A DNA stretch of 64,000 bases from Penelope pileata. Taxonomy: Eukaryota; Chordata; Aves; Galliformes; Cracidae. Of this stretch, positions 51,801 to 60,546 are shown one piece after another. The DNA is taken from contig WBMW01005007.1 of the NCBI GenBank assembly GCA_013396635.1, positions 3,511 through 67,510 on the forward strand, written 5' to 3'. Below the pieces are notes generated by a model. That model was not told the origin of the DNA, searched no databases, and was given only the letters and a program-made list of their open reading frames with translations. Both the position numbers and the translations under genes were made by a program. Positions within the stretch are counted from its first letter, which is position 1, and each line of letters begins with the position of its first letter.

Positions 51801-54800
51801 ATAAGCCTTGAAAATACAGAGTAAGCCTTCAACCAAGCAAGAAAACTAAACATTTTTAAAATAAAATGATTGATTCTAAAACATTGTGATATAAATAAGC
51901 AGCCAGAAACATACTCTTTTTTTCTCCTGCATGATTGAGTATTAGGACTTTGTTGCACTGAGTTTTAGGGTTGTTGGAAAGAAGGGGGTATGTTTCTAAC
52001 ATTACATAGCCTAACACAGGTCTAACATTTAAAGGGAAAAAAAAGATAGGCCAACAACACAATAGTTAAGAACGCAATCCTAATTCACACACGAATAAAA
52101 TATAATGAATGTTTAGTCAGCTATTTTTCCTTTCTGTTACCTTTCTGTAATTTTCCTGGTAGTTGTCTTGGCTTATATGAAGGCTTCCCTCTTAGAACCA
52201 CTGATTTCACACCTGTGACACTAATTAAATAAGATTTTTTTTTTGTATTTTTAACATATCAGTGTATGAACTTACTTTTAATCTAAAAAATGGCATGATT
52301 TCCAGCCAAGAGCTACAATGCTTAGTCACTCACACCTCAGCACAGCACGTGTGTTGAAGGGAAGTCTGTTCTCTGAACGCACGCAACAGGCAGCATAATG
52401 GCTTGTGGTGTGTAGGTGTTAAACTTGGGCTGTTTTCATTGGTTTTATTTCCAATTGCTATTTCCCTTCCCCGTGTTCATCCAAGTTACGTTACTCTTCC
52501 TTGAGCAAAACTAGTCAGTTGGATGAAGGGAAATGACACAGCAGAAGAAAAAAGAATAAAACTAAAACTTTAGGAGCAACTACGCTCCGTTCTTGCTGAC
52601 CCAAGCTTAAGCTTAGCAAATCCATATGCAGTGCCTTCAAGCTCATGGCAGTCCATGAAGAGAACTATCAAATTCTATGGAATCTACAATACCTCATGAA
52701 TTACAGCCACTAACTTTCCTGACACAAGTCTATTAGATGAAGAAGAAAACAGAACATAGCAGGAAATAAAGCACAAAGATGATTAACAACATTATGCAGC
52801 TCTTAGTCACATTCAAGTTAATTCATCTTTACGTTCAAACTTGAAAATGTGGATTCAGAAGTATGTATATCTGGTTATAACACCATTGGCACAACACAAT
52901 CAGAGAAGCAAGCAAAAAGAGATCGTCACATGGCAGCGCTGGTACCATATTGACTGGAGGAGCGAAAGGAAGGCGCGATAAGGAAACCTAATTAACTTTG
53001 ATGGATTGTGAGCTGGACAGGAACCAAATTTTCAGTTCTGCAGGTGAAAAAGAAAAGCTGATTTCTAAGATGTTGGTGTGTAAAGTAACAGGACTTGGCA
53101 AGAGCCCAAGTATGAAAAACAGAGGGAGATTAAAATGACCCAGCAGTGAGATGAGAGAACGGTGGCTATCTGAAGATAAAGGGGGTTTGAAATGGGGGGA
53201 AGATAGAGATTTAGAATCCAAAGATCCTCAAGCAAGTAATATAATAGGAAAGAATTCAACAATTGCTGAGTCTTTTCATGGTTTTCAGTATCCACATATG
53301 CTAGGTTCACAACGAAAAGAAACTCCAGTCACAGCCATGTATTTTAACACAGCCGACTATTTCTACAGTTAATACAATCCATAACTCTCCAGTAATCTGC
53401 ATTTCAATAACTTCCCAAAAGTGCTGCCTGCACATCATCTAAATATTTTTAGAGGTAAAGTTTGCAGACATGTTCAATTACTTCCAGCTGGGAAGAAGCA
53501 AGGATTTAAATAATTACCCTGTAAAGAAAGAAAAATATTTTCAAACAACTCTAAGGCTTGAAGAATCAAAACAAGCAATTTTTTTTTTTTTTTTTAAATG
53601 GGAGGTAGTTTGAAAAACACTTGAAAACAAAGTAGCTGAATACCTTGATGAAACAGTGTATTCAAGGGCAGCAGTCTTGTTGTAAAGGAGAGTGCTTAGG
53701 CAAGGTTATTTTGTATATTGCATAAATCGTACACCTGCAATGCCTCAAATCAACAGTGGAAAAGGTAGGAAACAAGTACCTTAAAAATCAAGAGGACAAA
53801 AGCAATAGCCACACAACATTCTTCAGTCACTTGTCTCTAAGTATGCACTACAACATATGCAGAGTTGAGGGCCGTCTGTTAGCTGGTCCCTTTCAAGACA
53901 TGAAAGCAAAGACGAGGCTTCTGAAGAACAGCGGCCTAAATCTGCATGCAAACACACATAAGCACTTTGCACTGCTCTAACATAACTCGTGTTATCACTA
54001 CAGAACAATCTATAGCGGAGGTGACACTGGAACAAGCATGTATCATACAACAGAACCACAGAACGGCTTAGGTTGGAAGGGACCTCAAGGATCAGCAAGT
54101 TCCAACCCCACTGCCACAGGCAGGGCTGCACACATGTTAACGTGAATGAAATTAGAGCATTTTATTGCCACACAATAGAAACACAAGTAGCTGTCAATAA
54201 CGGCTTATAATGAAGAGCAGCCTCTGAAGCTGGTTCGAAGGAGAAGAACACACAGCCTACGGGAGTCTTCCATTGATGCGTTTACGCAGAAGCAGAACCA
54301 GTTAAGAAACGCCCATCCTCCCCAGCCAATCACACCCACGGCCAAGTTCACCACTTCTCCAGACACAGCAGTACAGCAGCCTGTGGACACGGAGGGGTTC
54401 AAATCCTCGTTTTCTCACAAAGGGGAGCGGTATGAAAGAGACCCAGTCTTACAACATACCCTCCCTCACACACAGCCCTATGGGCACAGGGAAGAGGAAC
54501 CTGGTGGCGTAAGGGCAGGAGCAACAACTCAGCCAGGCTGTGCTGTCGAAGAACACATACTGTGTCACTACAACTGGAGTTATTTCCTTTATTTTAACGC
54601 ATGCAAATTACAGTTACTAAGTTATACACACACACACAAGATACCCCACACACTCAGAGAGCATCAAGCTAACCTCATCTGATTTGCATTCTTATTTCTA
54701 GCATAGGGATGCTGGAAACGCCCTGCTGCTCAGCTGTTTTTAGAGCAAAAAGCTAAATATGCTGAGAGACCTACTATTCCAACAGACTGACATGTTCTAG

Positions 54801-55959
54801 AAAACTCTTTCTGCAGCCAATCACTTTGCAGTTCACTGAAAACACAGCTAATACAGCTACATGCCACATTAAATGGCACTTTCTTCCAAACTTTTCCCCA
54901 ACTTCAGCAACAAGTTATCACCTCACCTGGAGAGCTCCCATTTAAAATTCCTGGTCATAGTCCTGCAACTGCTCTGCGCTGGCCAAGCCCTGCCTCATCA
55001 CTGCAGTCCCACTGAAGCCAACACAACAGCACTCAGCAACACGACCTCGCTGCAAGATCAAAAGCGTCTGTGCCCCTGCAATGTGTTATTCCCAATCCAT
55101 TCCAACATCGCTCCAAATATTTTGGGATATATATGCAAAACAGAGGGAAAAAGAAATACAGGATGCAACTTTCCAGGCAAACACTTCAGATTTGGAGATT
55201 TCGGCGTTAAACTCCCAGCTTACTTTCCTCTTCCCTTACAAGCTGCTGCTGTTGCATTCCCACAGCGGTTTTTAATTGTTTGTTTTTGTTTTTTTTTTTT
55301 TAATTATCCTTCACAAAGCCCTAAACAGTTTCCATGTGTTGAAGAACACTGTCATTGTTTTCTCCGGCAATGAAACCAGCTTTGCCTTCAGGTTCTCAGG
55401 CCATAAACAATTCTGGCAGGGATGACTTTTGGGATGTATTTCGGACCCTGACATCCATTTTACACACTGTGCGAGGGAGCCGATGTCAGAACTCCATTAG
55501 GGCAGCATTATAGCGGGAGGGGGGGCACACCACAACTCTAACTAATGACCGTATTTACTGTCCCCTCGTTCAGGCGGCACGTTTCCCTGTCAGGTTGCAG
55601 ATCCCCCCGGCAGCGTGGAGGANNNNNNNNNNNNNNNNNNNNNNNNNNNNNNNNNNNNNNNNNNNNNNNNNNNNNNNNNNNNNNNNNNNNNNNNNNNNNN
55701 NNNNNNNNNNNNNNNNNNNNNNNNNNNNNNNNNNNNNNNNNNNNNNNNNNNNNNNNNNNNNNNNNNNNNNNNNNNNNNNNNNNNNNNNNNNNNNNNNNNN
55801 NNNNNNNNNNNNNNNNNNNNNNNNNNNNNNNNNNNNNNNNNNNNNNNNNNNNNNNNNNNNNNNNNNNNNNNNNNNNNNNNNNNNNNNNNNNNNNNNNNNN
55901 NNNNNNNNNNNNNNNNNNNNNNNNNNNNNNNNNNNNNNNNNNNNNNNNNNNNNNNNNNN
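24834..55959 (-). CDS. PCMT1: PCMT1, protein-L-isoaspartate (D-aspartate) O-methyltransferase (exon 1 hidden in assembly gap)
   Basis: On the minus strand, exons at 44695-44799, 44118-44149, 42379-42483, 38837-38957, 33329-33414, 31605-31784 and the alternative exon 8 (to 24834) join in frame. They give about 209 residues of PCMT1. The enzyme uses S-adenosylmethionine to methylate abnormal L-isoaspartyl residues in aged cytosolic proteins, starting their repair. The SAM-binding motif [16 protein letters not shown] is in exon 4, the acidic second motif [15 protein letters not shown] in exon 5, [20 protein letters not shown] in exon 6 and GGRLILPVG in exon 7. With the roughly 18 missing N-terminal residues it would reach the usual 227 residues. 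The first coding exon is not in readable sequence and must lie in the N run at 55623-55959. No frameshift or stop is seen. Convergent with LRP11 and divergent from NUP43, as in human. Confidence 0.96.
24847..31567 (-). other. PCMT1: PCMT1 intron 7
   Basis: A 6.7-kb intron of AT-rich unique sequence with short A-rich runs. No transposon, exon or RNA gene recognised. Confidence 0.75.
31605..31784 (-). CDS. PCMT1: PCMT1 exon 7 (last common coding exon; WK-ending isoform stop)
   Basis: Minus-strand acceptor GTGTTCTAG, phase 0. It encodes [40 protein letters not shown] and [19 protein letters not shown], then TGA at 31607-31605. An inner donor (TCCAG before GTGGAA, exon end 31615) replaces the last WK with RDEL. 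An outer donor-like GTGAAA (exon end 31568) follows 37 bases after the TGA. Both C-termini match known mammalian isozymes I and II. Confidence 0.97.
31785..33328 (-). other. PCMT1: PCMT1 intron 6
   Basis: AT-rich, with an AT dinucleotide/poly-T stretch at 33258-33281. Nothing else recognised. Confidence 0.75.
33329..33414 (-). CDS. PCMT1: PCMT1 exon 6
   Basis: Acceptor TTTTCTTGCAG, donor GTAAGC. The first two bases complete Val, followed by [20 protein letters not shown] and AAPVVPQA. This is the post-motif region contacting the isoaspartyl substrate and cofactor. 86 bases, phase 1 in and phase 0 out. Confidence 0.97.
33415..38836 (-). other. PCMT1: PCMT1 intron 5
   Basis: Contains an ERVL-like solo LTR (35971-36239), opposite in orientation to the gene. 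No exon or RNA gene recognised elsewhere. Confidence 0.75.
35971..36239 (+). mobile_element. Solo LTR of an endogenous retrovirus (avian ERVL type)
   Basis: Starts TGTATTGGGTTTACGTGGCA and ends ...CACACCACA, so it has TG...CA termini. It holds an internal AATAAA (about 36066) and the block CTGATCTTCCTGTCTTCACC followed by TTGATCCATGAG, which I recognise from avian ERVL-type LTRs. The flanks are ATCTG before and GTCTG after, a five-base duplication with one mismatch. No internal retroviral genes are present; this is a recombined relic. Confidence 0.75.
38837..38957 (-). CDS. PCMT1: PCMT1 exon 5
   Basis: Acceptor TTTTATTCCAG, donor GTGAGC. It encodes [20 protein letters not shown], then [20 protein letters not shown] and a split Val. 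The acidic Asp in VGIDH is where the ribose of SAM binds in this methyltransferase fold. 121 bases. Confidence 0.97.
38958..42378 (-). other. PCMT1: PCMT1 intron 4
   Basis: AT-rich intron with a long poly-T run at 41381-41399. No transposon or exon recognised. Confidence 0.75.
42379..42483 (-). CDS. PCMT1: PCMT1 exon 4 (SAM-binding motif I)
   Basis: Acceptor CCCTTAG, donor GTGAGA. A 35-codon phase-0 exon: [20 protein letters not shown] followed by [15 protein letters not shown]. The glycine-rich DVGSGSG loop is the defining cofactor motif of class I methyltransferases. Confidence 0.97.
42735..43375 (+). mobile_element. CR1 LINE ORF2 remnant (reverse-transcriptase C-terminal part)
   Basis: Broken frames give [41 protein letters not shown] (a decayed form of the CR1 ADDTKL block) and [12 protein letters not shown] followed by KMPSATPG. 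This is the recognisable order of a CR1 ORF2 C-terminus. Frameshifts (for example between 43130 and 43190) and stops make it non-functional. It is a rarer, more internal piece of CR1 than the other copies here. Confidence 0.88.
43690..44035 (-). mobile_element. Old CR1-like LINE 3' end
   Basis: GTTGGAAAGGATCTCTGGAA, CTGGGAAACCTATTCCAGTG and CTTGACTACCCTCAGTG are diverged reverse-strand CR1 blocks. It is much more decayed than the copies in LRP11. Confidence 0.72.
44118..44149 (-). CDS. PCMT1: PCMT1 exon 3 (32-base small exon)
   Basis: Acceptor TTTTTTTACAG, donor GTAAGC. Two bases complete Gly, then [10 protein letters not shown], the strictly conserved isoaspartyl-substrate loop of the family. 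It is too short for open-frame detection but unambiguous by phase and sequence. Confidence 0.96.
44150..44694 (-). other. PCMT1: PCMT1 intron 2
   Basis: A 545-base intron. It contains an imperfect duplication of CCTTGGAATGATAAA (about 44535 and 44571). Nothing else. Confidence 0.75.
44695..44799 (-). CDS. PCMT1: PCMT1 exon 2
   Basis: Acceptor TATTTATAG, donor GTAAGT. It encodes (K)[20 protein letters not shown], then [14 protein letters not shown] and a split Gly. The first two bases (AA) need a phase-1 base from exon 1. This is the most 5' PCMT1 exon that can be read. Confidence 0.97.
47187..47282 (-). mobile_element. CR1 LINE 3' terminal fragment
   Basis: AATCACAGAATCATTAAGGT, TGGAGTAGGCCTCATCTAGT and CCAACTGTCCACCTACCACC are the reverse complement of a CR1 3' end of the subfamily ending in CATCTAGTCCAAC. 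Confidence 0.88.
47901..47949 (+). repeat. Three copies of an 18-base tandem repeat
   Basis: AGTATTCACAGAG occurs at 47901, 47919 and 47937, each 18 bases apart. The last copy merges with the 5' edge of the next CR1. Confidence 0.9.
47948..48109 (+). mobile_element. CR1 LINE 3' end (well preserved)
   Basis: AGAAGCTGTGGATGCCCCCT, GGCTGGATGGGGCTTTGGGC, TGGTCTAGTGGGAGGTGTCC, GGGGTTGGAACAAGATGATC and the terminal ATTCTATGATTCTATGA. It is the least diverged CR1 in the window. Confidence 0.95.
48826..49318 (-). mobile_element. CR1 LINE 3' end (longest non-coding copy)
   Basis: GAGTTGGAAGGGACCCACAA, CAAACCCAGCTCCACACAGC, GCTGAGAGCAGTGTCCAAAT, CCCTGGCACAGGCTCCCCAG, GGCCACCATGAGGCCTCCCC and GTGGCACCCAAACCTGCACA read as an inverted CR1 3' end of nearly 0.5 kb. 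It belongs to the same subfamily as the copy at 6155-6447. Confidence 0.93.
54050..54131 (-). mobile_element. CR1 LINE 3' terminal fragment
   Basis: CAGAACCACAGAACGGCTTA, GGTTGGAAGGGACCTCAAGG and CCAACCCCACTGCCACAGGC form a short inverted CR1 3' end. Confidence 0.9.
55623..55959. other. Assembly gap (337 N) within the PCMT1 promoter CpG island
   Basis: A run of undetermined bases flanked by GC-rich sequence. By elimination it should contain PCMT1 exon 1 (start codon and about 18 codons) and its donor. No sequence between 44800 and 55622, or between 55960 and 56500, encodes the expected N-terminus. Apparent open frames through the N run are artefacts. Confidence 0.9.
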
Positions 55960-56530
55960 GCCGCTCCGCCGGACCGCGCCGCGGCCCGCGCATGCGCGTG
56001 GGGGGCTTCGGGGACGGGCAGCTCCCCCCGACCGGAGAGGGGCGCTGCGCAACGCATGGGGAGGCGGCGGGACGTGCGCGGCGCCACGGAGGAGGTCGGG
56101 AGCGTCCTCCTGCGCCCGGTTAACGAGAGCTGCCTACGAGGGAGGTGGGTTAACGAGCGAGCTGCTACAGCTCTGCTTCCCCGAATTTCCCTCGCCTTTT
56201 GCACCGCTGTCGTGAAATACCCCGCTACAGCCTCACACTGGCCCACGCGGGCGTTATCGACCCATGCGCCCGGGAACGGCCGGCGCGCGCCCCCCCGCCC
56301 TCGCGAAGGCAGCCAATGGCCGCCGCGTGGCGGCGCGGTGGATTGCATGAGGCGCGCCCATTGGCCGCGGCGAGCCCGCGAGGGCCTGGCCTACGTGTCG
56401 GAGGCTGCCATTGGTCAGCTGGGGCGGGCGGGCAGCCCCGGCGCTGCGGCTGCAGCCGGGGAAGCAGGGGCCGCCCTCACAGGTGAGCGCTGCCGGGGGG
56501 CTGCTGCCGGCACCTACGGCCGCGCACCTA
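55960..56530 (-). promoter_or_regulatory. PCMT1: PCMT1 promoter CpG island with NRF1 and CCAAT boxes
   Basis: Very high CpG density. An exact NRF1 palindrome GCGCATGCGC is at 55988-55997. Three CCAAT boxes lie at 56313-56317 (plus), 56360-56364 (minus) and 56410-56414 (minus), 47 and 50 bases apart, typical NF-Y spacing. There is no TATA box. Start sites are not visible; a position between about 55960 and 56260 would fit. The island may also drive a divergent plus-strand transcript. Confidence 0.7.
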
Positions 56531-59500
56531 GAATTCCTTCTGAAAGGCTCACAACATCGCTAACTCGCAGTGAAATAAGTGCTCGAGGGAAGGCTTCGAT
56601 GCAGCCTTTGCTGTGCCCCGGCGCGTGCGTGAGGCAGCGGCTCTGTGCTTCTGCAAGGTGAGCCTGGCGCTGTGTGCTTGGCCCTGCCGGCAGTGTGCTG
56701 TGTAAACGCTAGAGAAAGCCAGGTGTCACCCACAGACATAAGGCCAAGTGTCATCTTGTTCTTTAAAGGCATGCCAGGCATGAGGAGGCATCCAGCCTGC
56801 GGCAGACACGGGTAACGTCTGTGTGAGATCCTGCCCTGGGAGGGGTGTGAGGCTCCATGCCCCCATCACACCTGCTTCATCCCACAATCATTAATTCAGA
56901 GAAAGGAAGTGAGGTGGATGGAGAAATCTTCTGGCCAGTGTTCCATGCAGGGCAAAGCCAGCAGGTGCCCAGCACACCCACCAGCGTGGTGTCCATTCAC
57001 TTCCCAGCTCTTTCCCATCTGGTTCTTCTAATTCTGGAGATAGATCTGCTGCTTCGTTCTGCATTCTGCATCCATATTCTCCCAGCTGTGACCTTGGAAC
57101 TGCTCTACCGTCTGTCCCACAACATGAGGGGTCTCCGTGTTGTACCCAGCGGGCCAGGAGAGAAGGAAAGAAGCCATGGAGTTATAGGAATTCCTTAAGG
57201 GCAGCGAGTATAAAGAACAACGAGACATTGTAAAAATACACACGCAAAAGTACTCCATTGTTTTAAATGCAAAAGACATTTTCTGTTGTCAGAGGCAAGC
57301 AAACTGCATTGCTCTCACACAGAGGCTGTTGGCAACATTCTAGCTGGCCCATGCTTAAAAGCATTCCAGGGATACTTACCCCCTTGGGAGACCAGAAATA
57401 CAAGAGAAGCCATTTTCTTACAGACTGACTGTTCCTACCAGCAGCAGCTCGAATTAGTCTTACCGCTTATCACAGAGCACAGAGAAAGAGCCCACCTTTA
57501 TCTCTGAGGAACACATGGACCTGCCCTGCTGCTTTCACACTGACCATCGCCATTGGCCGTTTACCGGCGCCAGGCTTGGCATGGCTCCTCAGAGAGTGAC
57601 AAGAACACAAGTGACATCTGGGGTGTCGTGGCTGGTTACAGGCATGTGCGAAGGATGCAGTTTGGCTCTGTGGGTTTCCAGGAACCTGAAGACGAGTCAG
57701 TTTGCCTCAAAGGGCCCTGAGAAACTAGAATGCACCAATGGAAGCAAGACACGCTCATTTGTGCAGCCGTGAGGGTCACTAGCTCTTTTTGCTCTATAAC
57801 CCCAGGCCGTGAGACTGCTTTTAAAACTTACTAAGACATGCCTATGAAGAAAAGCCTGTGAAAGAACACAGGCATTCTATGCTAGAATAAAATAGAAGCA
57901 GGTCTTTCTGAAGTGTTTTCTGGCCATCAGCACTCCCATGAAACATCTCCATCTGCTGTGACACTCAAGGTTCCTTCATCCTCTTCCCCCTCACTTGTCC
58001 AAACCAGCATGAGCGCCTCAGGCCGCAGATGCCCATGGCTGGTCACAGGCCCTCCACCTTCCAGAGGCGCAGCCACCTCCCAGGCCCTGCCAGGGAAGGG
58101 GCAGGGGAATGCCAGCCGTGAGCCATCATGTGATTGCTCTGCCATGGAGATCCCAGTAGTTTTAAACACACGGCCCATCTTGGCTCTCTCTCCTTCTCTG
58201 CACATTCACCCACACCTCAGTCTTGTCTACATTTATATATAAACCCCTCCATGCCAGTATTTCTGTTTCATCCTTTCCCTCCCACCTCATGAACCCATTA
58301 GAATTTTGAAAACCTTTCAATTTAAAAAGCATATGAAAAGTTGTTTGTCACTGTCTGGTCCCATCTGCTTCTGTATATCCACACCACAAGCAGAAATTTC
58401 CTTATGAAATGTTCCTGCTGAACGTTTCCACAGCTATATCCCAAACCACACAGTAATTGGCTTCTACACCTACACTCGCTCCTCTCCCTGCCTCTGCTGT
58501 TTTTTACTTAATCACTCCCCTTCATCTCTTCTCTCTTCCTGTAGTCCCAAGCCAGCCCGGCGTGTGCCTTCATTTCGTATTTCCATTTCAGAAGTTTGCA
58601 GCTAGGGCTGTTTTGCACTCTGCATCCCCAGCCCAGGGCTGTGAGTGCACTTGTGGCCCCAGCACTCTGCTCTCCCATCTGCTCTGCAGTGCCCTGCATT
58701 ATCAACTGCACTTGTTTGGAAGATTCCGCTGGGCACAGCTCCAGGAGCTATGACCAGCAGTAAACAGCATCTTCAAATAACTTTCTTAAAATACTGCTGC
58801 GTGATAATTGGAGGAAAGCAGATTATTGGCAAATAGAATTCAGAATTGGCTTCATCCTGCCCTTGCACATCCACTGACCATGGGTGCCTGCCTCCCCAGG
58901 CTCCGCAGCCCCTGGCAGAGAGAGGCATGCCTTTGCTTCCCATCCCTGTCACTCACACTCCTCACTTCAGCCGCAAACTCACTTCTGTCTCTGCTATATG
59001 TGTGGGCTCCATGCCCAGAGCTGGCTTTGTCTAGTCTTGAAGTCTTCCTTCACAACCTTGGAAATACTTGATGGGGCATTTTTGCTCATGGTCTTTGTTG
59101 CCTTCTTTTACTAATCTGATTAAATCTGCTGTTACACTGAAACAGCGTACTAACACGGTACACATCTTTCATAATGATCAAACGCAGAGGTTATAAGGTA
59201 TTTAAAGGCTTGCAGAACATGCTGCCAAACATTTATATATATATAAAAGAAAAGCAAGACAGGGAAGAAAAATCGTGATTCTTCTTTCCCTCCCAATGCA
59301 AACAGTCTGTATGTCCAACCTACTCCCTTCAATACTTCCGATCAAACACTCCTGAGCAGAGAGAGAAAGCACAAGAGGAAAAAAACACATAAATAATACA
59401 AAGTAAGCATCAAAAATATTTGTCTAATAAAACATTTCGATAACTTCAAAGTGTTATGTCTTCCACCTTGAGCTCTCTGGACGGTCGCCGTGTGCTCCCC

Positions 59501-59900
59501 CTCGCCCCTTCTCGCGAGTGCAATGGGAACCAGCAGGGAACAGCGTTGACCATGACTTGCAGGATCGCTGTTAGCAGCTGGCTACAGGGTGCTCCTGTGG
59601 AATAATAATGCCACTGCGGAGTGTGACAGCGCTGTCCTAAGGCTCACAGCGTGGTAGCGAACATGGCATTCAGCCTTGGATTCTGCTGTACACAGTTACA
59701 AAGGAAAAAGTTCCCACCAGTGAAGTCCAAGTGGTGCACAAAACACACAAAGGAAAATCACTGATCTTGTATGGCATCTGAGGGGTCACCATGCTGTGCA
59801 GCAGACTGATGAGGAACCCAGGAACGCAGTATAGAAAAGGCCATAGGGCTTTGGCAGGAGAACTGCAGCAGCAGAGGCCAGGTGGCTGCTGCCGGGGCTG
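56531..59900. other. Intergenic region between divergent PCMT1 and NUP43
   Basis: Ordinary non-coding DNA, GC rich near 57-58 kb and AT rich near 59.2 kb. No gene, RNA gene or clear transposon recognised. Open frames such as 56857-57198 or 57515-57772 have no splice or family support. Confidence 0.6.
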
Positions 59901-60071
59901 TGAGCACAGCGGGCAGCGACAGCTCCGGGGGAGCGCGGTGAGGCCCGGGCCGGGCCAGGCCGGGCAGGGCAGGCAGGCGCCGCAGCCCGGCCCGGCAGCG
60001 CGAGCTCACCTTACAGCTGACCCCTGAACTTTGTGCGGAGTCTCCAGCGAAACCGCAGAGCCACCCACCAC

Positions 60072-60205
60072 CCCGGACTGGGACGGACCCGCGGGGATGG
60101 CCGGGTGCGGCACCGCCCGTAGCCAAACCCTACGTCTGAGTGCGTTGTGCAAACGCCGCTCGAGTTTCGGCGGCTTGGGACCGTGACCGCTGCCCTGGGG
60201 AGCCG
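60072..60205 (-). mobile_element. Heavily decayed, GC-rich CR1 3' region in the NUP43 promoter
   Basis: Read on the minus strand it gives CAGGGCAGCGGTCACGGTCC, CGGCGTTTGCACAACGCACT, CAGACGTAGGGTTTGG and CCGCGGGTCCGTCCCAGTCC. These match in order the CR1 blocks CAGGGCAGTGGTCATGGC, GCGTTTGGACACTGCTCT, CAGACCTAGGGTGTGG and TTGTGGGTCCCTTCCAACTC. The same order is seen in the window's own copy at 6155-6447. Confidence 0.75.
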
Positions 60206-60426
60206 GCTCGGGATAAACGAACGCGTACTCGTGCAGTAAGCGGACCAAAAAAAACCAAAAAGCCGCTGTGGCTGTACACGCAGGCGCCCCGCTCCCTCAG
60301 CTCCGCGACGGACCCGCCGGCGCGCGCTCACGCCTCAGCAGCGTATTGTCCCTCGGCGCTCGCCGTCGGCCGCAGCCAATCAGGCGGCGCGCGGCAGCGG
60401 CGGGAGCCGGCGGGCGGCGGGGCGCC

Positions 60427-60546
60427 ATGGAGGAGGTGTGCGCCAGGTTCGTGTCGCAGAAGATCAGCAAGGCCCGATGGCGGCCCCTGCCCGCCGCCGC
60501 GCTGCAGCCCCCCGACCTCTTCGCCACGGGCTCCTGGGACAACGAG
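60427..60546 (+). CDS. NUP43: NUP43 exon 1
   Basis: Forty codons, MEEVCARFVSQKISKARWRP to LFATGSWDNE, then donor GTACCG. The start is fixed by homology and by the Kozak-like GCGCCATGG. An alternative upstream frame through this region is a shadow. Confidence 0.95.

Larger units (their letters stand above)
44800..55622 (-). other. PCMT1: PCMT1 intron 1
   Basis: A 10.8-kb or longer intron. It contains four CR1 pieces (47187-47282, 47948-48109, 48826-49318, 54050-54131), an 18-base triplicated repeat (47901-47949), A-rich runs (47149-47170) and poly-T (53579-53595). Plus-strand open frames such as 54873-55373 lack coding signs. Confidence 0.75.

Noticed and set aside
54873..55373. 166-residue plus-strand open frame in PCMT1 intron 1
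   Set aside because: Low-complexity C-terminal Phe run from poly-T, no domain, no promoter or splice evidence.
55538..56661. Long open frames (up to 348 residues) across 55.5-56.7 kb on both strands
   Set aside because: They are open only because they run through 337 undetermined bases and GC-rich, stop-poor sequence. No family or splice support.
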